DNA of 64,000 nucleotides from an uncultured Lachnospiraceae bacterium (GTDB taxonomy: Bacteria; Bacillota; Clostridia; Lachnospirales; Lachnospiraceae), in assembly GCA_947632555.1 (NCBI GenBank), contig CANRPU010000007.1, forward strand, positions 1 through 64,000, read 5' to 3'. Positions 1-9,103 of this stretch are shown here, piece after piece. The notes under the pieces are model-generated. The model did not search any database. It was given only the letters and a program-made list of their open reading frames with translations, and had not been told where the DNA came from. The translations under genes and the position numbers were made by a program. Position 1 is the stretch's first letter. Every line of letters begins with the position of its first letter.

Positions 1-124
1 CAGGAAACATTATACAAGTTTTAAAAAGTAAATGCACTATTATTGCAAAAAAGAGAAGTTAGTTTTTTATTTTACACATATTTTATACACTCTGCATACA
101 CGGATAGTTGTTGTCGTTTTGCCA

Positions 125-152
125 TTGACAAAAACACGGGGGGGCGTAAACT
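125..152 (+). promoter_or_regulatory. Possible sigma-A promoter upstream of the zinc-ribbon gene
   Basis: A perfect TTGACA lies at 125-130, followed after 16 bases by TAAACT at 147-152. The spacer contains a run of seven G. It is the best promoter-like pair in the first 272 bases, which otherwise hold no convincing gene. An open frame of 71 codons at 32-247 has no ribosome site or recognisable features and I do not call it. Confidence 0.4.
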
Positions 153-272
153 ATAAAAAAACAGAAAAAGGGCAGCATTTTACGGAAGCGGAAATCTTGT
201 TGATTTTTCTGCACCGGCTGACTGATATTCCCTCACTGCGAAAATAAGTATCAAGTAAAGGAGAAAAAAATA

Positions 273-2354
273 GTGAAATGTACTAATTGTGGAACGGAAA
301 TGGAAGAAACCGCAAGGTTTTGTCCGAAATGCGGCATGGAGGTATTGCCCCAGCCGAATGAAAACGTTATCCAAAATGAACAGAGAAATGACGCATCTGC
401 AAAGAAACCATTTATGAAACGTCTTGCATATATTTTTCTTGCCATTGCAGTTGTTCTCGTTATTGTTTTATGCATCATATTCAAATATAAAATTCTGCTC
501 CCCGTCATATTACTGATGGTTGCCGCCGCTGTCATTGCGGTAATTTGGATAATTCTGCGCAAAAGCAGGCGCAAAGGCTCGCAGGAGATTGCCCAATGTG
601 TTTTAGCAGACAGCGACATTAACAAATTTTCTCCATATTTTGTCAATAGAGATGAAAAATATATATCCTCTTTAGGAAACGGATACCTTATGAATTTCCT
701 TGCGAACGGAACCTTACGCAGAGGCTTTGCTGTTATCTCCAATAAAAGAGTTTATTTTAAGGGAAGTTGTTTCAGCGGAAGCGGAAAATCATTGGTTAAG
801 ACAGACGAAGAAAGAACCGTTGATGTTAAGGATATAACCGGCAGCGGGTTTATCTACCGGCGGTATATCGGAATCCTTTTGTGCCTGTTCAGCGCGCTTA
901 TTGTATTAATTGCAGGAATTTCTTTCACTGTTATGGGGATGTCAGACGCCTGGCACTCCACAATATCCGACCAGCGTTCTGTAGATGAATTGCGGAACAA
1001 AATCGAGGAAATAGATCATAGTGATAAAATGGTTGAAAGCATCAATGAAAAATTGGAAGAAAATAATGCTTCCATAGAGAAAATGCAGGCCAGGTTGTCC
1101 GAATTAGAATCATTACAAGGACAAAAAATATTTGAAACAGCATTGGAAAATATGTCACTGGATGAATTTCTGTATGATACAGAAATTAACGCCGCCTATG
1201 AGGAATACCTTTATGAATTGGATGATGCTTTTCGATATAGTGACCTTTGGAATCTTTTAGATGAGGTACGAGATACGGCATACGATATTGCTTCGTTTTC
1301 GCAAATTTACAATTTTGGAAGTGCGGAGTATAGGGAGAGAATCGATTGGGTTATTGATGAACTGGACAATCTGTATGGTGACTATGAGATCAATGGGAAT
1401 CTATTAGTTGAATATTACAATGCTCACAATTCTCTGTATATTGACCCGGTTACTTATTGCACAGATATTATAGGAATTCCTTACGATATGATTCAACTGG
1501 CTTATGCCATTCTTGACAATTACAATGCACCACAGAATGCGTACCCTCGGCCTCAATATTTTGAATACGCCATTATCTATGGATGGGCTGATTCAGACGC
1601 CCCCTACATTGAACCATACAGCAGGCAGAGTGCAGACCTATATGAGGCATTTAATTCAGCTTATCAGAAATTTATAGATACAGTTGCTCCTTCTTATTTA
1701 GAAAGCGAAAATGCTCCCACTTTGGCAGCGGTGGTCCTGGATTATGTTTCTACACATCCCGATGCTTCTTTTGCTGCTGAATCCGGTCTTTTCGGAATTA
1801 CAACAGAGTATGATTCGGATATAAATGAACTTAAGAACCAAATTAGCGGTATATATGAGAATAATGATTCTCTGAACGAAGAACTTGCGGATGTGCAGGA
1901 AGAGATAAATAACAGAAGTCGATATGAATATTCCCTTGCCAGAGCAAAAACTTCTGCGTCCAAAGCTTTTGCATTGTCATCTATGATGATAGCGCTTGCG
2001 GGATTGCTGCTTACATTCTTGATTTCCTGCTTTCTCATATTTTTAAATTATCTAAGGAAGAGGAAAACCTTATTTCAGATACAATATGCAGGCGGTTCCA
2101 TTGCTTTTGATGTTTCCTATTATGCCAAAGCGGAAATTGATGATTTTCAAAAACAGTTACGACGCATAAAAGACTTGGCAGCGGAATCGGCAGAAAAAAT
2201 TACTGCTGCCGCACCGTTCCATCAGGCGGCCGCGCAGAGTTCTGCTCCCGCCAATGTACCGGATGACCTGCGGAAATATGTAGATCTGCTGAAAGACGGC
2301 CTGATCTCTCAGGAAGAATATGATGCCCTAAAAAAGAAGACGCTGGGGTTATAA
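273..2354 (+). CDS. Zinc-ribbon, coiled-coil membrane protein with C-terminal SHOCT domain
   Basis: This 693-residue protein of unknown function starts at GTG behind an AAAGGAG ribosome site. An N-terminal zinc ribbon has CxxC pairs at C3/C6 and C17/C20. Hydrophobic segments lie near residues 51-70, 74-95, 198-220 and 565-595. Between the third and fourth, a long acidic region rich in Glu and Tyr is flanked by predicted coiled coils (about 235-290 and 515-560). The last 30 residues (DDLRKYVDLLKDGLISQEEY) form a SHOCT-type oligomerisation domain, common at the ends of Firmicutes membrane proteins. Most of the chain between membrane segments three and four is probably on one face of the membrane. 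The gene reads toward the origin, head-on to replication, unlike the operon beside it, which suggests an acquired islet. The architecture is visible in sequence; the role is unknown. Confidence 0.8.
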   Translation: MKCTNCGTEMEETARFCPKCGMEVLPQPNENVIQNEQRNDASAKKPFMKRLAYIFLAIAVVLVIVLCIIFKYKILLPVILLMVAAAVIAVIWIILRKSRRKGSQEIAQCVLADSDINKFSPYFVNRDEKYISSLGNGYLMNFLANGTLRRGFAVISNKRVYFKGSCFSGSGKSLVKTDEERTVDVKDITGSGFIYRRYIGILLCLFSALIVLIAGISFTVMGMSDAWHSTISDQRSVDELRNKIEEIDHSDKMVESINEKLEENNASIEKMQARLSELESLQGQKIFETALENMSLDEFLYDTEINAAYEEYLYELDDAFRYSDLWNLLDEVRDTAYDIASFSQIYNFGSAEYRERIDWVIDELDNLYGDYEINGNLLVEYYNAHNSLYIDPVTYCTDIIGIPYDMIQLAYAILDNYNAPQNAYPRPQYFEYAIIYGWADSDAPYIEPYSRQSADLYEAFNSAYQKFIDTVAPSYLESENAPTLAAVVLDYVSTHPDASFAAESGLFGITTEYDSDINELKNQISGIYENNDSLNEELADVQEEINNRSRYEYSLARAKTSASKAFALSSMMIALAGLLLTFLISCFLIFLNYLRKRKTLFQIQYAGGSIAFDVSYYAKAEIDDFQKQLRRIKDLAAESAEKITAAAPFHQAAAQSSAPANVPDDLRKYVDLLKDGLISQEEYDALKKKTLGL

Positions 2355-2387
2355 ATACCCGGCACAAATGCCTGACAGGGGTTGCGT

Positions 2388-2861
2388 ATGGAATTATTAC
2401 ATATTGACGGCAGTTCCAATAAAAAGAACTGCAGGATTTCCGTTACCGAAACGGATTTCTGCATAGAGGGTGATTTCGATTATCTGGTAAATAAAGAATT
2501 CCGCCCTGTGAAGAATGGCAGGGACACCTGCAGTATAAAAGAATATATGGGACTTGGGAATCTGCGAAAGCGTTCCCCTAAAAAGCTGATACAGTTCGTC
2601 ATATTTGCCTGTATTCTGGAGCTTTTTAATACGATTGCAGGGAAACTGGACGATACTCTCTTTTTTCTGGATACGGGCTGGACTTCATGGTTTGTAAATG
2701 CGGCGGCGGTTCTCTGTATCATTCAAGGACTGCGCCTGTTCTTTTCCAAGAAAAAGGTGATTGAAATATCTTTCCTGTCCAGACGTTTCTGCGTGGAGGA
2801 ACATCTTTTTCGGGACGAGGATATGAACAAACTACATCAAATACTCTTAAAGCTGCGATAA
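2388..2861 (+). CDS. Small two-helix membrane protein, unknown function
   Basis: A protein of about 157 residues that I do not recognise. I chose ATG at 2388 because the ACAGGGG ribosome site ends at 2381, giving a six-base gap. A TTG at 2382 is in frame but abuts that site. The first 60 residues are soluble and look like a short beta-rich domain; two hydrophobic segments follow (around FVIFACILELF and WFVNAAAVLCIIQGL), then a basic stretch and a short amphipathic tail. It lies 33 bases after the zinc-ribbon/SHOCT gene on the same strand, so the two are probably co-transcribed and may act at the membrane together. No catalytic motif is visible. Confidence 0.65.
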   Translation: MELLHIDGSSNKKNCRISVTETDFCIEGDFDYLVNKEFRPVKNGRDTCSIKEYMGLGNLRKRSPKKLIQFVIFACILELFNTIAGKLDDTLFFLDTGWTSWFVNAAAVLCIIQGLRLFFSKKKVIEISFLSRRFCVEEHLFRDEDMNKLHQILLKLR

Positions 2862-2903
2862 ACAAAGGGAAAGGGGTATCGCCATTTTCAGCGTTTTTAG
2901 ATT

Positions 2904-4106
2904 CTACCTCTCCTCCAGTACCTGAAAGATATAAAATTTGAGATAATATGACGCGTCCCCTGCCCAGAGGATGGGATGGTCCGGCGCCTGGGTCCGAAAC
3001 TCCACCTGCCTGAGCCTCCTGCGCGCTCCTCTGGCCGCTTCGCCTATGGTCTTCTCAAACAGTTGCGGCGTCATGAAATGGGAACAGGAGCAGGTGGCCA
3101 GGAAACCGCCGTCCCGTATCAGTTTCATTCCTCTTACATTGATCTCCCGATACCCTTTTACCGCGTTTTTCACGGAGCTGCGGGATTTGGTAAAAGCGGG
3201 CGGATCCAGGATCACCACGTCAAACTTCTCCCCCCGCGCCTCCAGTTCGGGAAGCAGCTCAAATACGTCCGCGCAGAGAAAGGATACCCTGTCTTCCAGG
3301 CCGTTCAACGCGGCGTTTTCCCTTGCCTGCGCGATCCCCGTTTCCGAAGCGTCCACCCCCAGGACTTCCCTCGCTCCCGCGATCCCCGCGTTTAAAGCGA
3401 AGGAGCCCGTATGGGTAAAGCAGTCCAGCACTTTCCTGTCCCTGCACAGCTTTTGTATGGCAGCCCGGTTATTCTTCTGGTCCAGAAAGAAGCCGGTCTT
3501 CTGCCCGTCCCGCACGTCCACGTTATATTTTACGCCGTTCTCCGTGATCTGTACTTTGGTGTCGAAGGGTTCGCCGATAAAGCCTTTGCAGCGTTCCATT
3601 CCCTCCTGCTCCCGGACTTTGGCATCGCTTCTTTCATAGATCCCCCTTATCCGAATGCCGTCCTCCGCCAGCACCCGCTGTACCGCTTCCAGAATAGGAA
3701 GCTTCAGCTTGTCGATCCCCAGCGCCAGGGATTCCACCACCAGTACGTCTTCAAATTTGTCAATGACGATCCCGGAAAGAAAATCCGCTTCGCCGAAGAT
3801 CAGACGGCAGCTGCCCGTATCAATTACCTGTTTCCGGTACTCCCACGCCCGCCGTACTCTCGCTTCCAGAAACGCGTCATCAATGGGAATGTCCTTTTTA
3901 CGGGAAAGAAGACGCACCGTCAGTTTGGACCGGGTATTGATAAAGCCGTATCCCAGGAAGAACCCGTCGAAATCCTTTATGGTGACGATGTCACCGTTTT
4001 CAAAATCTCCCTCCACGGAAGCGATCTCATTGTCATACACCCAGGCGCCGCCCGCCTTCAAAGTCCGTCCTTCTCCTTTTTTCAACGTTACTGCTGTATC
4101 GTACAT
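2904..4106 (-). CDS. rlmI: RlmI-like 23S rRNA m5C methyltransferase (PUA + Rossmann)
   Basis: A 400-residue class I SAM-dependent methyltransferase of the RlmI/YccW (COG1092) family, which methylates a cytosine in 23S rRNA. The N-terminal 75 residues form a PUA-like RNA-binding domain (GGAWVYDNEIASVEG). A central domain precedes the Rossmann fold: SAM motif VLDCFTHTGSFALNAG, acidic ribose-binding residue in VLGVDAS, and the catalytic-face motif VVILDPPAFTKS. A cysteine-rich CSCSHF motif near residue 345 matches the catalytic cysteine region of m5C enzymes. The start overlaps the end of the upstream ABC ATPase gene by 19 bases, so translation is probably coupled. No obvious terminator follows before the convergent gene end at 2861. 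The exact target base is an inference from the family. Confidence 0.85.
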   Translation of the reverse strand: MYDTAVTLKKGEGRTLKAGGAWVYDNEIASVEGDFENGDIVTIKDFDGFFLGYGFINTRSKLTVRLLSRKKDIPIDDAFLEARVRRAWEYRKQVIDTGSCRLIFGEADFLSGIVIDKFEDVLVVESLALGIDKLKLPILEAVQRVLAEDGIRIRGIYERSDAKVREQEGMERCKGFIGEPFDTKVQITENGVKYNVDVRDGQKTGFFLDQKNNRAAIQKLCRDRKVLDCFTHTGSFALNAGIAGAREVLGVDASETGIAQARENAALNGLEDRVSFLCADVFELLPELEARGEKFDVVILDPPAFTKSRSSVKNAVKGYREINVRGMKLIRDGGFLATCSCSHFMTPQLFEKTIGEAARGARRRLRQVEFRTQAPDHPILWAGDASYYLKFYIFQVLEER

Positions 4107-4876
4107 TTTCTGCCTCCGCTTTCCTCTTCCTCCTCCGTCCGCGAGATCCCTGCTGCCGACAGCAGATCCCGGGTATATTCATGACGGGGAGAAAAGTAGA
4201 CCTGGTCCGTTTCCCCCTGTTCCACGATCCGTCCTTCCTTCATGATCATCACATGGTCGCAGAGCTGGTAGACCACCCTTAGGTCATGGGAAATGAACAG
4301 AATGGAAAGGCCCATTTCTTTTTTCAATTCCAGCAGCAGCCGCAGCACCTGCGCCTGGATCGTCACATCCAGAGCGGATACCGGCTCGTCCGCGATCAAC
4401 AGCCCCGGATGCAGCATCAGGGACGCCGCGATACAGACTCTCTGCCTCTGTCCGCCGGAAAGCTGGCTGGGATAGCGGTCCATATATTTTTCCTCCAGCC
4501 CAACCTTTTCCAGCATGGCCGCCGCTTCCGCCTGCCGCCGCGAAGCCGGCATTTTTAAGATGTTGCGCAGCGGTTCCTGCAGGATATTTCCTATTTTCAT
4601 GGACGGATTCAGAGAACCGTAAGGATCCTGAAAGATCATCTGGGGATGGGCGTCCGCGCATTGGATCTTTCCTTCATGATCCCGCACCATGGATAAAATG
4701 GTTCTGGCAAGGGTGGATTTTCCGCAGCCACTTTCGCCTACCAGTCCCAGGATTTCTCCTTCCTCCATCTGAAAAGTAATGTCATGCAGTATCTGATGGC
4801 GTTCTTTTTTTCTTTTTCCCGGCGCTCTGACTTTATAAAAAGCGTTCAGGCCGGATACTTCCAGGATCATACTCAT
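4088..4876 (-). CDS. Dipeptide/nickel-type ABC importer ATPase (DppF-like)
   Basis: The 262-residue second ATPase subunit of a peptide/nickel importer. Visible motifs are Walker A (GLVGESGCGKSTLA), Q-loop (MIFQDPYGSLNP), the ABC signature LSGGQRQRVCIA, Walker B with catalytic Glu (LLIADEPVSALD) and the switch His (LFISHDLRVV). The SLNP sequence after the Q-loop is typical of the OppF/DppF subfamily. The usual OppF/DppF C-terminal extension is short here. Its ATG overlaps the stop of the DppD-like gene in an ATGA arrangement, so the two ATPases are probably made in equal amounts. It is expected to sit on the cytoplasmic face bound to the two permeases. Confidence 0.88.
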   Translation of the reverse strand: MSMILEVSGLNAFYKVRAPGKRKKERHQILHDITFQMEEGEILGLVGESGCGKSTLARTILSMVRDHEGKIQCADAHPQMIFQDPYGSLNPSMKIGNILQEPLRNILKMPASRRQAEAAAMLEKVGLEEKYMDRYPSQLSGGQRQRVCIAASLMLHPGLLIADEPVSALDVTIQAQVLRLLLELKKEMGLSILFISHDLRVVYQLCDHVMIMKEGRIVEQGETDQVYFSPRHEYTRDLLSAAGISRTEEEEESGGRKCTIQQ

Positions 4877-5682
4877 AATATCTCCCGCATACTTTTCCCG
4901 CGTTCACACTTCGGAATGGCCTCGATCAAAAGTTTCGTATAGTCTTCTTTCGGCTGTCGGAAAATCTCCTCCGCCGTTCCGGTTTCCACTACCCGTCCCT
5001 GCCGCATGACGATCACCCGTTCACACAATGTCCTGATCAGGCTCAGGTCGTGGGAAATAAATAGGATCGCGGTATGACGGGTTTCATGAAAACGCTTCAG
5101 CAGAGCGGTGATCTGGGCCTGGATAGTGACATCCAGCGCCGTGGTGGGCTCATCCGCGATAAGGATCTTGGGCTCGCAGATCATGGCGGAAGCTATCATA
5201 ACGCGCTGCCGCATTCCGCCGGACAGTTCGTGAGGATACTGGCCGTATACCAGCTCCGGGTCGGGAAGCTCCACCAGTTCCAGCATTTTCAGCACTTTCC
5301 TTTTTATTTCCTCCGGCCCCAGGTCGGTATGCAGGCGCAGCGCCTCTCCCGTCTGCCAGCCGATCTTCTTTACCGGGTTGAGGCTTGTCATGGGTTCCTG
5401 AAAGATCACGCTGATATCGTTTCCCTGAATCTTTCGGAGTTCCTCTCTGGGACAAGTCAGCAGATTTTTTCCGTCAAAAAGAATTTCTCCGGTCTTTTTC
5501 ATATCGTGCCTGCTGAGCAGTCCGGCGATCGCGTGAGCCGTCATGCTTTTCCCGGAACCGGACTCTCCTACCAGACCTAAGATCTCTCCCTCGGAAAGCG
5601 TCAGATCCACGTCGGAAACTACGGTTTCCGGTATCAGATGGTCATGAAATTCTATGTTCAGATCCTTCACTTCAAGAAGCAT
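4873..5682 (-). CDS. Dipeptide/nickel-type ABC importer ATPase (DppD-like)
   Basis: The 269-residue first ATPase of the importer. It carries Walker A ([14 protein letters not shown]), Q-loop ([14 protein letters not shown]), signature [12 protein letters not shown], Walker B ([12 protein letters not shown]) and switch His ([10 protein letters not shown]). The Dpp/Opp ATPases that bind an iron-sulphur cluster near the C terminus use several cysteines; only one Cys-rich spot (IPKCERGK) remains here, so a cluster is doubtful. The gene follows the second permease after 10 bases and overlaps the next ATPase by four bases. Confidence 0.88.
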   Translation of the reverse strand: MLLEVKDLNIEFHDHLIPETVVSDVDLTLSEGEILGLVGESGSGKSMTAHAIAGLLSRHDMKKTGEILFDGKNLLTCPREELRKIQGNDISVIFQEPMTSLNPVKKIGWQTGEALRLHTDLGPEEIKRKVLKMLELVELPDPELVYGQYPHELSGGMRQRVMIASAMICEPKILIADEPTTALDVTIQAQITALLKRFHETRHTAILFISHDLSLIRTLCERVIVMRQGRVVETGTAEEIFRQPKEDYTKLLIEAIPKCERGKSMREIL

Positions 5683-5692
5683 GTCCGCCCTC

Positions 5693-6484
5693 CTAGCTTT
5701 TTTTCAGTCCCTCGGACATCAGGCTGAATCCTAGAATCATCAGGATCATAGTGCCTCCCGTGCACAGCGCGTACCAGGGCGCGGAAAACAGATAAGTCTG
5801 CGCCGAGGAAAGCATCTCCCCCAGGCTCGCGTCAGGCGGCCGCACGCCGATGCCAAGATACGTCAGCCCGGCCTCCGCCAGTACCGCGTTGTTAAAGCCT
5901 ATCATAACGGAAGAAAGCAGCACCGTAAAAATATTGGGCAGAATGTGCACGAACATGATACGCAGATGGGAAGCGCCGGAAAGTCTTGCGCTCTTCACAT
6001 AGTCCAGCTCTCTGCAGCGCATGTATTCTCCCCGGACGATCCTGGAAAAGCTGGGAACAAACGCGATGCCCAGCGCGATGATAACATGGTATTTGCCGCT
6101 TCCGAAAAGGCTGACGAACACAAGCGCCAGAAGCAGACTGGGAAAGGCAAACAGCGCGTCCATGATCCGCATCAGCACCTCGTCCACAAGCCCGCCGAAA
6201 TAACCGGTAAACGCGCCGATCAAAGTACCGAATACCGTTCCGATCAGCACCGTTCCGCAGGCTACGGTAAAGGTCGTGCCGCATCCCTTCAGCACCCGGC
6301 TGAAAATGTCCCTTCCGAAATTGTCGCAGCCCATGATATGCGTCAGGGAAATTCCCGAAAGTTTATTTGCCGCGTCCATTTTTTCCGGATCGAACGGCGT
6401 ATAGAAAAAGCCCGTCAGAGTGAGGACCATCATGATCCCGGTTATTATGCCGCCCAGCAGCAGATTATAATTTCTTTTCTTCAT
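5693..6484 (-). CDS. Dipeptide/nickel-type ABC importer permease (DppC-like)
   Basis: A 263-residue inner-membrane permease with about six hydrophobic segments. An N-terminal helix is followed by the family hallmark HIMGCDNFGRDIFSRVLKG, typical of DppC/OppC (Gly-Thr/Cys-Asp-x-x-Gly-Arg-Asp). The EAA coupling loop is visible as EAGLTYLGIGVRPPDASLG, which contacts the ATPases. It starts four bases after the first permease stop. The substrate cannot be told from the permease sequence. Confidence 0.88.
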   Translation of the reverse strand: MKKRNYNLLLGGIITGIMMVLTLTGFFYTPFDPEKMDAANKLSGISLTHIMGCDNFGRDIFSRVLKGCGTTFTVACGTVLIGTVFGTLIGAFTGYFGGLVDEVLMRIMDALFAFPSLLLALVFVSLFGSGKYHVIIALGIAFVPSFSRIVRGEYMRCRELDYVKSARLSGASHLRIMFVHILPNIFTVLLSSVMIGFNNAVLAEAGLTYLGIGVRPPDASLGEMLSSAQTYLFSAPWYALCTGGTMILMILGFSLMSEGLKKS

Positions 6485-6488
6485 CTGC

Positions 6489-7436
6489 TCAGGCCTCCCT
6501 TCGGATACGCGGATCCGTGATCCGGCAGATCAGGTCGCAGAGCAGATTGACCGATATCACAATAAACGTCAGCAGTACGATCACCGCTTCCACCACGGGA
6601 TAATCCCTGGAAGAAATGGAAGAAACCAGTATGCGCCCGATCCCGGGAACAGAAAAAACCTGCTCCATGATCACGCTTCCGGCGATCATATCCGTCAAAG
6701 TCATTCCCAGGAAGGTGATAACGGGAATGATGGCATTTTTTAACACATGATGATAAAGTACACCGTTTGTGCGGTTCCCCTTGCTGTACGCGGTACGTAC
6801 ATAATCCTTTTTCGCTTCGTCCAGCAGGGAACTCCTCAGCAGCTTGACTGTCATGGCCATTTTGGGAAGCGCGATGGCCACGGCGGGGAAAAACAGATAC
6901 ACCAGACATCTTACGGGACTTTGCGCGAAAGAAACATAGGAACCCGGCTGAAACCAGTGAAGGATCAGACCGAACAGATATGTGATCAAAATTCCCGCGA
7001 AGAAAGGCGGAACCGCCATAATGACCTGATTGACAATCAAAATGATGCGGTCCGCGAGTCCGCCTTCGTGCTTCGCGGTGTAAATACTGATAGGTATGGA
7101 ACAGGCTGTCATGATAATAAATGACATCCCTGTCAACAGCAGTGTAACCGGCAGTTTTTCCGCGATGATAGCGGATACGCCGGTCCCATAGCTATAGGAA
7201 GTTCCGAAATCGCCCCGGACCGCGCCCAGAAGCCATGAAAAGAAACGCTCCCAAAAGGGACGGTCCAGTCCCATCTGAGCCCGCATGGCGGCAAGCCTTT
7301 CCGGCGTTGCCTGCGCGCCCAGCTTCGCGAGGGCCGGGTCACCCGGAATGACCGCGAAAGCGAGGAAAACAAGGAACGCTACACAGATTATCGTAAAGAA
7401 CATTCCCGCGAGCTTTGTGAATACATATTTTTTCAC
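6489..7436 (-). CDS. Dipeptide/nickel-type ABC importer permease (DppB-like)
   Basis: A 315-residue permease with the DppB/OppB N-terminal transmembrane helix, the conserved AVIPGDPAL motif, the motif MGLDRPFWERFFSWL, and about six membrane segments. The EAA-loop region reads FSVPGIGRILVSSISSRDYP. Translation starts at GTG (7436) behind a strong GAGGAGG site. It follows the binding-protein gene by 41 bases; no hairpin lies between, so binding protein and permeases are expected to share a transcript. Confidence 0.88.
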   Translation of the reverse strand: MKKYVFTKLAGMFFTIICVAFLVFLAFAVIPGDPALAKLGAQATPERLAAMRAQMGLDRPFWERFFSWLLGAVRGDFGTSYSYGTGVSAIIAEKLPVTLLLTGMSFIIMTACSIPISIYTAKHEGGLADRIILIVNQVIMAVPPFFAGILITYLFGLILHWFQPGSYVSFAQSPVRCLVYLFFPAVAIALPKMAMTVKLLRSSLLDEAKKDYVRTAYSKGNRTNGVLYHHVLKNAIIPVITFLGMTLTDMIAGSVIMEQVFSVPGIGRILVSSISSRDYPVVEAVIVLLTFIVISVNLLCDLICRITDPRIRREA

Positions 7437-7477
7437 CCTACTTTCCTCCTCTTTTCCTGTCCGCGGTCTATCTTTTT

Positions 7478-9016
7478 TTAGCGGATATACAGGGACGCGA
7501 AATCCTGTACATACAGCGGATAAAACTCATAGCCGCCGTATTTTTTGTTCAATGCCACCAGGCACGCCATATCCTGAATATATACATTGGCCGCCTGTTC
7601 CGCCAGGATCCGCTCGCATTCCTGGTAATACGCGGTCTGCTCCTTATCGTCCGTGGAAGCCTGCGCGCCGGCGTAAGCGGCATCATACGCTTCATTGGAG
7701 AAATTAATAAAGTTCTTGGAACTGTCCGACCGGAAGCGTTCCAGCAGAGCGCCCGCCGTCAGTGTGGAGGCATCCACGCCCACAACCGTCGCTTCAAAAT
7801 TTCTTCCGGTATAGGCTTCTTCCACCCAGGTTCCCCATTCTACCAGATTGATGGTGGCATCCACGTTGATCTCTTTTAACTGCTCAACGATGATCTGCGC
7901 CGTGTCGATATGCTGCTGATAGTTGGAAGGCACTGTAATGGTAAAGGAAAATCCGTCACCGTAACCGGCCTCGGAAAGCAGCTCCTTCGCTTTCTCTATG
8001 TCTTTTCCGTACAGATCAGAAAGCTCCGGAAGATAGTATTTTCCGAACGCGGGAAACATGGAACTGCCGATAATGGTACCTTTTCCGTCAAAACCAAGAT
8101 CCAGTATCTCCTGAGGGCTTACCGCGTAGCAAAGGGCCTGCCTCACCCGGATATCCTGAAAAGGCTCAAAACTATTGTTCAGGTACATCGCCTGCACCAG
8201 GTTCATGGTTCCTTCATAAATCTCAAAATCCGTTCCCGCCAGTTCATTGGCCTGGTCGGTGGAAATCCTGCAGAACATGTCAACGGAACCGCTTTTTAAA
8301 TTGGTGACGATCATATCCCCGTCCGCGATGATGCGCAGGGTAATGTCCTTGATATTGGCCGGCGTTCCCCAATAATCATCAAATCGGGTCAGAACGATAT
8401 TTTCCTGAATGGAGCGGGAAACATACCGGTAGGGACCCGTACCGATAGCGTTGCCTGCCGGGTCTTCATTGTGCTTTGGTATAATAGCGACGGTCAGCTC
8501 GCTCAAAAAGTCGGTACTGGCTTCCTTCAAGTGAATGGAAACCGTTTTCTCGTCCACGATCTCCACGCTCTCAATATTAGAAAACGCCGGGACCAGAAGA
8601 GTTCCCTCTCCGCTGGTATCGGCGCATCTTTCTATCGAATATTTGATGTCTTCCACCGTTACCTGCGTTCCGTCATGGAATAAAATACCGTCCCTCAGAG
8701 TAAAGGTATAGGTCTTGCCTCCCTCTTCCACGGTATAGCTGCTTGCTACGGCGGGCACCATATTACCATCTTTGTCCGGTTTTACCAGACCTTCGTAGAT
8801 ATTGAACAGGATTTCCTTCGTTCCTGCCGCCACCGCCATGTGGGGGTCAAGACTTTCTTCCAGATCCTGTGGAATACCGATGGTAATTGAGGATTCGTCC
8901 GCGGAAGGATCTCCGCTTGGCGTTTCACCTGCCTTATCACCTGAACAAGCGCTCAGTGCAATAGTTAGTGTCAGCAACACAGACATTGCGAGAATTGCTT
9001 TCATTCTTCGTTTCAT
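7478..9016 (-). CDS. ABC importer solute-binding lipoprotein (SBP_bac_5 family)
   Basis: A 512-residue lipoprotein of the peptide/nickel/opine binding-protein family. The signal peptide ends in the lipobox LSAC (C24), so the mature protein should be anchored outside the membrane next to the DppBC-like pore. Family features are the opening NIYEGLVKPDKDGNMVPAVA, the signature stretch TFTLRDGILFHDGTQVTVED, and VRQALCYAVSPQEI. The ribosome site GAGGAGAAG precedes the ATG. It is the first gene of the importer operon, behind its own promoter. Whether the ligand is a peptide, a metal complex or another solute is not decidable by eye; the pocket shows no obvious His pattern of a nickel binder. Confidence 0.85.
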   Translation of the reverse strand: MKRRMKAILAMSVLLTLTIALSACSGDKAGETPSGDPSADESSITIGIPQDLEESLDPHMAVAAGTKEILFNIYEGLVKPDKDGNMVPAVASSYTVEEGGKTYTFTLRDGILFHDGTQVTVEDIKYSIERCADTSGEGTLLVPAFSNIESVEIVDEKTVSIHLKEASTDFLSELTVAIIPKHNEDPAGNAIGTGPYRYVSRSIQENIVLTRFDDYWGTPANIKDITLRIIADGDMIVTNLKSGSVDMFCRISTDQANELAGTDFEIYEGTMNLVQAMYLNNSFEPFQDIRVRQALCYAVSPQEILDLGFDGKGTIIGSSMFPAFGKYYLPELSDLYGKDIEKAKELLSEAGYGDGFSFTITVPSNYQQHIDTAQIIVEQLKEINVDATINLVEWGTWVEEAYTGRNFEATVVGVDASTLTAGALLERFRSDSSKNFINFSNEAYDAAYAGAQASTDDKEQTAYYQECERILAEQAANVYIQDMACLVALNKKYGGYEFYPLYVQDFASLYIR

Positions 9017-9074
9017 GTGTTCTTCTCCTCATCTTTTTTATTATTCAGTTGTCAATCAAACCGCATCGTATTTC

Positions 9075-9102
9075 ATTATATCCGATCAATATAAAAAATC
9101 AA
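9075..9102 (-). promoter_or_regulatory. Sigma-A promoter of the ABC importer operon
   Basis: On the minus strand TTGATT (9097-9102) and a perfect TATAAT (9075-9080) are separated by 16 bases. The promoter begins two bases after the gyrA stop, and no terminator hairpin separates them, so some gyrA read-through into the importer operon is possible. Confidence 0.65.
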
Positions 9103-9103
9103 G

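Noticed and set aside
32-247. 71-codon frame at the left end
   Set aside because: No ribosome site, odd composition and overlap with promoter-like sequence; no recognisable features.
2862-2903. Terminator between the convergent genes at 2861 and 2904
   Set aside because: No stable inverted repeat followed by T was found there.
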